Shown: in pieces, positions 8,042 to 12,253 of the stretch
How the letters are laid out: each line of letters starts with the position of its first letter
Numbering within the stretch: position 1 is the first letter of the stretch
Assembly: GCA_051006515.1 (NCBI GenBank)
Contig: JBPCTD010000047.1
Span: forward strand, 1 to 12,253
DNA from: ZLKRG08 sp051006515
GTDB taxonomy: Bacteria > Actinomycetota > Actinomycetes > Nanopelagicales > Nanopelagicaceae
DNA length: 12,253 nt
Direction: 5' to 3'
Notes under the pieces: model-generated
The model's input: the letters and a program-made list of their open reading frames with translations, nothing else
What the model was told of the DNA's origin: nothing
Databases searched by the model: none
Position numbers and translations under genes: made by a program

Positions 8042-8957
8042 GCAATGCAACCAATCTATCGAGGGATTTGGTAACTCTTGAAACTAGTGAAATCGGTTCA
8101 AGTACACGCGCGTTGGGAGTATTTCGAAGAATGCTGGCAACTGCTGAATTTTCAGATTCAAATTCAACTTGGAACTTTATCCATTCATCATTTGAGCTCA
8201 ACTCTTTCCCTTTACGTGAAATTTCTGGTGCGCTATCTCTGCGTACTTCAACTACCGCGTTAACAGTAGGAAAATGCACTTTCGGAATGGTAAAGTTTTT
8301 AGGTTGGAAATCTTCTTTGGTGGTTTTGATTTCACTTGCAATTCGATCCAATCTATAACTTTTTACAGTTTCATTTACCGAATCGTCTGCATATAGATAC
8401 CAATGTTCGCCTTTTGAATAAATACCGTATGGGGAAACGGTTTTGCTCTCTGGGTCATCTTCTAAATTCAAATAATCAAAGATCACCTTTTTTTGATTCT
8501 GTATAGCGGCTAAAAGATCCAATAAATTTCTTGGAGTTTCTCTATAGCTATTAGCTATGGGAATTTCAGTAAAATCTGCATTGATTCCTAGCGACTCTAA
8601 TCGACGGGCGCTTGATAAAGCCAAATCTTCAAAAACACTTTCTCGCCAAACTTCTGCAGCCAGTGCCAAAATTTGAACTTCTTCAGATGTTAACGGTCCT
8701 AAATCAAGTCGATATCTTTCAGGTCTGATTCGATAACCAATTTCATCTTCAAAGAGTGGATCTATTGACTTCATTTCGATTTCAATACCCAGAGCGCGAA
8801 GTTCTTCCTTATCTCTTTCGAACATGCGATCAGTAGCTTCGGCGTTACCTTCATATCCTGCAACCGCCTTGAAAATTTGCGGTTTGGTTAGAAATTTCTT
8901 GGTAGCTAAAAGCGCTATTACAAGATTGATTAGGCGACTATTCTTCTCCGAGGCCAT
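8031..8957 (-). CDS. pafB: WYL-domain transcriptional regulator PafB
   Basis: First subunit of the PafBC DNA-damage-response activator. The product has 308 residues. Its N-terminal HTH (about 1-85) carries the segment FERDKEELRALGI (46-58), typical of this winged-helix class. A helical linker spans about 90-125. The WYL domain has the intact signature HWYLYA (W186-Y187-L188) and SYRLDRI (200-206), the putative ligand (possibly nucleic-acid) sensing site. The C-terminal WCX-like part is about 228-305. ATG 8957 is preferred over the GTG at 8963 because AAAGG lies about 6 nt upstream of the ATG and the GTG itself falls in the spacer. The start lies inside the 3' end of trmI (20-bp overlap). In M. 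tuberculosis, pafA and, further on, the proteasome genes lie on this side. Function is inferred from mycobacterial PafBC. Confidence 0.88.
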   Translation of the reverse strand: MASEKNSRLINLVIALLATKKFLTKPQIFKAVAGYEGNAEATDRMFERDKEELRALGIEIEMKSIDPLFEDEIGYRIRPERYRLDLGPLTSEEVQILALAAEVWRESVFEDLALSSARRLESLGINADFTEIPIANSYRETPRNLLDLLAAIQNQKKVIFDYLNLEDDPESKTVSPYGIYSKGEHWYLYADDSVNETVKSYRLDRIASEIKTTKEDFQPKNFTIPKVHFPTVNAVVEVRRDSAPEISRKGKELSSNDEWIKFQVEFESENSAVASILRNTPNARVLEPISLVSRVTKSLDRLVALHEH

Positions 8958-9804
8958 AAGCACCTTTTGATGGTCTTCTTCTTCTAGGCAATAATTCTGT
9001 ACCCGGCGCGATACGTCTTGAGTAAATTAGAAATCCGGTGTGTCCAATCATCCGATGCTCTGGCCTGACTGCTAAACCTTCATGATGCCAAGGCCGAATC
9101 AGAGACTCAAAACTTTCAGGTTCTGTAAAACGTCCATCTGCTTTTAGTCCTTGGGCAACGTTTGAAAGCTGAGTAGTTGTGGCAACGTAAGCCATATAAA
9201 CGCCACCGGGTACTAGCACTTTTGCAGCTTGATCAATGCATTCCCAAGGTGCCAACATATCCAGAACAACTCGGTCATACATTTCAGTTATCTCAATATC
9301 TTGCAGAGAGCCAACCGTCAATTGCCAATTATTGGGCGAACCTTTGAAGTAATGCTCGACATTTGACATTGCATTTGCAGCAAATTCATCACGTCTTTCT
9401 ACGGAATGAACAAATCCTTCTTTGCCTACTGCTCTAAGTAGAGAGAGAGTTAAGGCGCCGCTTCCTACCCCAGCTTCTAATACTCGAGCCCCAGGAAAGA
9501 TATCGGCGAATCCTAAAATTAGTGCGGCATCTTTTGGGTAAACAATAGTTGCGCTTCTTGGCATGGTTAGTACGTAATCCGTCAAAAGTGGTTTGAAAGC
9601 CATGAATTTCTGAACCACGCCTGTGGTGCTGTTGATGCTAATAACACTACCTTCTGGCACACCTATTAAATCGCTGTGTTTTATAAAGCCTTGATGGGTG
9701 TGAAATTCTTTTCCTTCTTGGATGGTAAAGGAATATTGACGACCTTTATTGTCGGTCAACTGGATGCGATCCCCTACTGTGAAGAAACCTGAACTTTGCG
9801 CCAC
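8938..9804 (-). CDS. trmI: tRNA (adenine-58-N1)-methyltransferase TrmI
   Basis: SAM-dependent enzyme that makes m1A58 in the tRNA T-loop; related to Rv2118c. The 288-residue protein has an N-terminal beta-rich domain (about 1-70), then a Rossmann methyltransferase fold. Motif I is EAGVGSGALT (110-119), an acidic SVERRDE follows at 134-140, and the catalytic-region motif is DMLAPWE (182-188). The segment RPEHRMIGHTGFL (247-259) is highly characteristic of the bacterial family. The arginine-rich tail (LLPRRRRPSKGAYG, 271-284) is also common in actinobacterial members. It starts with GTG at 9804. No Shine-Dalgarno is visible, but TAAGAT stands 6 nt upstream, so a leaderless mRNA is likely. It is the first gene of the nine-gene minus-strand chain, divergent from the RecB-like gene. 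Secure. Confidence 0.95.
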   Translation of the reverse strand: MAQSSGFFTVGDRIQLTDNKGRQYSFTIQEGKEFHTHQGFIKHSDLIGVPEGSVISINSTTGVVQKFMAFKPLLTDYVLTMPRSATIVYPKDAALILGFADIFPGARVLEAGVGSGALTLSLLRAVGKEGFVHSVERRDEFAANAMSNVEHYFKGSPNNWQLTVGSLQDIEITEMYDRVVLDMLAPWECIDQAAKVLVPGGVYMAYVATTTQLSNVAQGLKADGRFTEPESFESLIRPWHHEGLAVRPEHRMIGHTGFLIYSRRIAPGTELLPRRRRPSKGAYGLGEE

Positions 9805-9810
9805 GCGCCA

Positions 9811-9816
9811 ATCTTA
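9811..9816 (-). promoter_or_regulatory. Candidate -10 element for leaderless trmI operon transcript
   Basis: Minus-strand TAAGAT (9816-9811) fits TAnnnT and is separated by six bases from the trmI GTG, placing the likely first transcribed base at the start codon. No convincing -35 is present at 17-18 bp (TAACTA or GTAACT), which in Actinobacteria does not exclude activity. This would be the main promoter of the minus-strand chain. Confidence 0.45.
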
Positions 9817-9821
9817 AGCGC

Positions 9822-9850
9822 TTGTGGGCTCAGTAGTTACAAAATGAGAT
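9822..9850 (+). promoter_or_regulatory. Candidate promoter of the RecB-like nuclease gene
   Basis: TTGTGG (9822-9827) as -35, a 17-bp spacer, and TGAGAT (9845-9850) as -10, followed by six bases and the ATG at 9857. The -10 is imperfect: G replaces the important A at position 2, although it differs by one base from the trmI hexamer TAAGAT. An overlapping alternative is TAGGTT (9850-9855), which would fit a start at the second ATG (9866). Confidence 0.3.
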
Positions 9851-9856
9851 AGGTTT

Positions 9857-10621
9857 ATGGACAAGATGGAGCCGGTAAGACTTTCACCCAGTCGCATCAA
9901 CGATTATCAACAATGCCCAGCCTTATATAACTATCGCGTCATCCAGAAACTTCCAGAGCCTTTGAGTTTAGATGCAATTAGAGGCACATTAGTTCACAAA
10001 GTTTTAGAAGAGCTGCTGGCTCGGCCGATCTTAGATCGCAATCCAATTGTTGCCAAAGAAAGTGTTTTCGGTTATTGGGCAGATCTTAAAAATGAAAATC
10101 CAGAACTGGAAACGTTAGTTACAGATGAAACTGAATGGTTCAATCGTATTTATGCGCTTCTTGATAACTATTTTCTTCTTGAGAATCCACAGAGTTTTGA
10201 ACCCACTCATATGGAAGCTCATTTGGCCTTGGAGCCGAGCGAGAATATGCAACTGCACTGCTACGTTGATCGTATTGATATAGCACCGACTGGCGAAGTG
10301 AGAATTGTGGATTACAAAACTGGCAAATCTCCTAGACCTGGTTACGAGGATAAGGTGCTTTTCCAGCTTCGTTTCTATGCGCTTCTTTGGTATCGCCTCC
10401 ATGAGAGCTTACCTAAATTACTGCAGGTACATTTCTTAGGTGATCAAAAATCTATTAAAAATTCACCCTCGTTATCTGAGCTGGAAGTAACTGAAAAGAA
10501 GAGTTTGCAAGTTGGTAAGGAGATTTTGATCAGTATTGAGAAGGATTACTGGCCGACGCAAACTAGTCGATTATGTGATTGGTGCAGTTTTAAGAAAATC
10601 TGCCCCGCTTTTACAAAATAG
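9857..10621 (+). CDS. RecB-family PD-(D/E)XK exonuclease with predicted 4Fe-4S cluster
   Basis: Stand-alone nuclease of the RecB/AddB/Cas4 type, 254 residues. Nuclease motifs: GTLVHKVLEELL (43-54, H47), the acidic ME residue E120, VDRIDI with D138 (137-142), VDYKTGK (151-157, D152 and K154) and the QLRFYA motif (170-175). Four cysteines sit in the Cas4/AddB iron-sulfur pattern: one near the N-terminus (DYQQCP, C20) and three at the C-terminus (C240, C243, C249 in CDWCSFKKICP). The N-terminus LSPSRINDYQQCP is typical of actinobacterial homologues (Rv2119-like), which also lie beside trmI. No cas genes or helicase partner are nearby, so a general DNA-repair role is more likely than CRISPR adaptation. 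Start is ATG 9857 or ATG 9866 (MEPVRLSPSR); neither has a well-spaced ribosome-binding site. It converges with the HAD gene over 3 bp. Confidence 0.88.
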   Translation: MDKMEPVRLSPSRINDYQQCPALYNYRVIQKLPEPLSLDAIRGTLVHKVLEELLARPILDRNPIVAKESVFGYWADLKNENPELETLVTDETEWFNRIYALLDNYFLLENPQSFEPTHMEAHLALEPSENMQLHCYVDRIDIAPTGEVRIVDYKTGKSPRPGYEDKVLFQLRFYALLWYRLHESLPKLLQVHFLGDQKSIKNSPSLSELEVTEKKSLQVGKEILISIEKDYWPTQTSRLCDWCSFKKICPAFTK

Positions 10622-10639
10622 ACCCTAAAACCATTTTGT
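10613..10639. terminator. Possible bidirectional terminator hairpin at convergent gene ends
   Basis: ACAAAAT (10613-10619) and ATTTTGT (10633-10639) form a perfect 7-bp inverted repeat around a 13-nt loop. The loop spans the 3-bp gap between the two convergent stop codons. T-rich and A-rich flanks (TTTT before, GAAAAA after) add some pairing and give U runs on both strands. The stem is AT-rich and therefore weak, so this is tentative. Confidence 0.3.
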
Positions 10640-11290
10640 GAAAAATTCGCGTAATAAGTCCAAGTTGATTTCTTCTAAAGAAGTTACCACTCTGGTTTGT
10701 GAATCCTCAAAAATTTCTACTAGATGTGGCACCGCAACTACCTTAGCGCCACTAGCTCGAGCAGCAGTTACCCCAGTCATTGAATCTTCTAGTATCAAAC
10801 ATTTTGCAATATCCACGTTTAAGAAATTAGCGGCTTTTAAATAGCCTTCTGGATCAGGCTTGGTTTTAGAGACATCGTCAGAAGAGATTGTGGCACGAAA
10901 CGGCAGCGGTGAAATATGTTTTAGCGCTGCATCGACAATGGATCTGGGGCTAGCTGAAACTAAGGCTAATGGCACGCTAATCAAATCCAATTGTTTTAGG
11001 AGCTCTTGTGCACCTGGCATAAAGTTAACCCGGGCACTTACTTTCTCCACCATTAAATTAACTAATTCTCGGTGGAAAAATTCGCCATCTTCAACACCTT
11101 CAACTAGATCAGACATGTACTTTCCAACTTTAGATAACGGACCACCCAAGCAGTAAGCCTGGTCTTCGATGGTCCATTGGTACCCATATTGGGCAGTTAA
11201 TTCAGTTTCGGCTTCCAACCATTGTGGTTCCGAGTTGACGGTTAAACCATCCATATCAAAGAGTACGGCTTCAAAGAATAGGCTCGTCAT
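10625..11290 (-). CDS. HAD-superfamily phosphatase (subfamily IA, HxpB/beta-phosphoglucomutase-like)
   Basis: Probable small-molecule phosphatase, 221 residues. All four HAD motifs are present: motif I FDMDGLTVNSEP (11-22, nucleophile D12 and general acid D14), motif II VSAS (111-114, S112), motif III lysine in KTKPDPEGY (142-150, K144) and motif IV LEDSMTGVTAA (167-177, E168/D169). The region between motifs I and II (about 17-85) fits a helical C1 cap. The DMDGxxxxSEPxW pattern resembles HxpB/YniC sugar-phosphate phosphatases, but the substrate cannot be named. ATG 11290 places motif I at the usual distance. The frame continues to 11356, but that would run into the divergent PAC2 gene and add residues unlike the family. 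It lies back to back with the PAC2 gene and converges on the RecB-like gene. Confidence 0.85.
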   Translation of the reverse strand: MTSLFFEAVLFDMDGLTVNSEPQWLEAETELTAQYGYQWTIEDQAYCLGGPLSKVGKYMSDLVEGVEDGEFFHRELVNLMVEKVSARVNFMPGAQELLKQLDLISVPLALVSASPRSIVDAALKHISPLPFRATISSDDVSKTKPDPEGYLKAANFLNVDIAKCLILEDSMTGVTAARASGAKVVAVPHLVEIFEDSQTRVVTSLEEINLDLLREFFTKWF

Positions 11291-11313
11291 CGGTGGCAAG
11301 ATTACCGTAAGGT
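11284..11313 (+). promoter_or_regulatory. Candidate promoter for leaderless PAC2 transcript
   Basis: TCGTCA (11284-11289) as -35 (four of six bases match TTGACA), an 18-bp spacer, and TAAGGT (11308-11313) as -10. The -10 is followed by six bases and the GTG start at 11320. The -35 overlaps the start codon of the divergent HAD gene. AAGGTG within the same stretch could alternatively serve as a Shine-Dalgarno (5 nt from GTG), so the two readings compete. Confidence 0.4.
11299..11304 (-). promoter_or_regulatory. Candidate -10 element for the HAD phosphatase gene
   Basis: Minus-strand TAATCT (11304-11299), identical to the hexamer before tatA, lies 8 nt upstream of the HAD ATG at 11290. This predicts a leader of zero to two bases. 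No -35 is recognisable. The element lies inside the PAC2 promoter spacer, so the two divergent promoters would overlap face to face. Confidence 0.3.
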
Positions 11314-11319
11314 GTTCTT

Positions 11320-12180
11320 GTGCAGATTCATCAGATACCCCAGCTTCGTAACCCAATAGCGATCTGTGCTTTTACTGGCTGGAATGACGCGGGTGAAGCT
11401 GCTACCGGAGTTTTGACTCATTTAATAAACGAGCTTTCTGTAGATTCTGATAATTCCGAGGAATTGATTGCGGAGTTCAATTCTGAAGAATTCTACGACT
11501 ACCAACAGGTGCGACCAATGATTTATGTGGATCAATCTATGGTTCGAAGAATTAATTGGCCAAATACCATGGCTTATGCATTGAAAGCACCAAATTTTGA
11601 TCGAGATTTTATAATCATTAAAGGGCCAGAACCATCCTTTAAATGGCAGAGTTTCGCAAACCAGGTATTGGATTTATGTGAAGATCTAGAAGTTGATCTA
11701 TTGATCACCATTGGTGCACTCTTAGCCGACACTCCTCATACCAGACCTATTTCTGTAACTGGCAGCAGTGCAAATCCAAATTTAGCCAAACGATTCGGTT
11801 ATCAAGTAAGTCGATATGAAGGACCAACTGGTATTTTAGGAGTAATCCAAAATTTTGCACAAAACCGAGAATTAGATGACATATCACTATGGGCTGCTTT
11901 GCCACATTATGCAGCTGGATCTCCATCACCAAAAGCAACTATAGCTTTGATTGAAGAGTTGAGTGATTTTCTGGAGATTGAGCTCCCTATTGGTGACTTA
12001 GAAGAGGCAGCTAAAGCCTGGGAAATTGCCGTAACCCAATTAGCCGAAGAAGATTCTGAAATTAATGAGTATGTAAAACAGTTAGAAGCAGATAAAGATG
12101 ATGCAGATTTTGAAGAGACAACGGGCGATGTACTGGCAAAAGAGTTTGAAAGGTATTTAAGACGCCAGAAGGATGCCTAG
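11320..12180 (+). CDS. PAC2-family protein (proteasome assembly chaperone 2-like fold)
   Basis: Member of the PAC2 family common in Actinobacteria (Rv2125-like); its biochemical role in bacteria is unknown. The protein has 286 residues. Family-type segments: AICAFTGWNDAGEAATG (14-30), EEFYDYQQVRP (56-66), IKGPEPSFKW (100-109), TIGALLADTPHTRP (130-143), YEGPTGILGV (166-175) and SLWAALPHYAAGSPSPKAT (189-207). The C-terminal tail (about 226-286) is highly acidic and helical, probably a coiled coil. GTG 11320 is chosen because either the 6-nt-spaced -10 hexamer or an AAGGTG ribosome-binding site would serve it, and the family motif begins soon after. The 3' end overlaps the opposite-strand gene by 24 bp. 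The name comes from a eukaryotic proteasome chaperone, but this gene does not prove a proteasome is present. Confidence 0.85.
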   Translation: MQIHQIPQLRNPIAICAFTGWNDAGEAATGVLTHLINELSVDSDNSEELIAEFNSEEFYDYQQVRPMIYVDQSMVRRINWPNTMAYALKAPNFDRDFIIIKGPEPSFKWQSFANQVLDLCEDLEVDLLITIGALLADTPHTRPISVTGSSANPNLAKRFGYQVSRYEGPTGILGVIQNFAQNRELDDISLWAALPHYAAGSPSPKATIALIEELSDFLEIELPIGDLEEAAKAWEIAVTQLAEEDSEINEYVKQLEADKDDADFEETTGDVLAKEFERYLRRQKDA

Positions 12181-12253
12181 AAGCGCGTCCAAAGTTTCTT
12201 TCAATTCTTCTTTGTTGCCACCGCTACCGTCATTTGAAACCCAATCATTTATT
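12157..12253 (-). CDS. mshC: C-terminal end of a probable MshC (cysteine-GlcN-inositol ligase), truncated by window edge
   Basis: The minus strand from the window end encodes 31 residues (I-N-D-W-V-S-N-D-G-S-G-G-N-K..., then DALLGILLAS) and a TAA at 12157-12159. The pattern of a short acidic or glycine-rich linker followed by (T/V)LDALLGI(x)L resembles the end of MshC, the CysS-like ligase that adds cysteine in mycothiol synthesis. mshC next to a PAC2 gene is also a known actinobacterial arrangement. Thirty-one residues are too few to exclude another protein. The tail overlaps the convergent PAC2 gene by 24 bp. Confidence 0.55.
   Translation of the reverse strand, partial: INDWVSNDGSGGNKEELKETLDALLGILLAS

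Noticed and set aside
9805..9856. Search for a PafBC-type promoter (TTGTC-containing motif shortly before TAnnnT) or SOS box in the trmI/RecB spacer
   Set aside because: Only TTGTGG at 9822 resembles the first part, and the following bases and spacing to a TAnnnT hexamer do not fit. No LexA-like palindrome is visible.
11291..11356. Upstream extension of the HAD frame to 11356
   Set aside because: It would overlap the divergent PAC2 start and promoter and push HAD motif I unusually far from the N-terminus.

Overview
The window looks like chromosomal core sequence from a streamlined, AT-rich actinobacterium. Nothing in it looks mobile. The order trmI, pafB, pafC, tatA, tatC, (diacylglycerol kinase), helY, 5'-3' exonuclease is the Actinobacteria arrangement known from the Rv2118c to Rv2090 neighbourhood of Mycobacterium tuberculosis. 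A RecB-like nuclease, a PAC2 protein and a probable mshC end are also actinobacterial neighbours. Moderately low GC, very short gaps and many overlapping genes suggest a small-genome aquatic lineage such as the freshwater acI group (Ca. Nanopelagicales). That assignment is inferred from style and not proved.

Layout. Bases 1-1313 (+) hold the C-terminal part of glycine decarboxylase GcvP, cut by the window edge. A nine-gene minus-strand chain fills 1326-9804. In transcription order it is trmI (tRNA m1A58 methyltransferase), pafB and pafC (WYL regulators), tatA and tatC (Tat export), a diacylglycerol/lipid kinase, helY (Ski2/Mtr4-like helicase), a 5'-3' exonuclease, and a polyprenol-phosphate mannose synthase. 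Neighbours overlap by 4-20 bp or lie 3-15 bp apart. A 52-bp divergent spacer separates trmI from a plus-strand RecB-family nuclease with a predicted Fe-S cluster (9857-10621). A HAD-like phosphatase (10625-11290, -) converges on that nuclease. It diverges over 29 bp from a PAC2-family gene (11320-12180, +). The last bases are the C-terminus of a minus-strand gene, probably mshC, overlapping the PAC2 end.

How the genes fit together. The chain mixes tRNA modification, DNA-damage regulation (PafBC), protein export (Tat), membrane lipid/lipoglycan supply (lipid kinase, Ppm1) and nucleic-acid processing (HelY, exonuclease). PafBC, the exonuclease and the RecB-like nuclease share a genome-maintenance theme.

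Main points of interest. (1) The proteasome/Pup block that usually lies between trmI and pafA-pafB is absent, and trmI and pafB overlap directly. (2) HelY appears to lack the beta-rich arch insert of its family. (3) Several genes have a -10-like hexamer exactly 6 nt before the start codon and no clear ribosome-binding site, suggesting leaderless mRNAs. I saw no clearly new system, CRISPR array, IS element, tRNA or rRNA. No gene-free stretch exceeds 60 bp.
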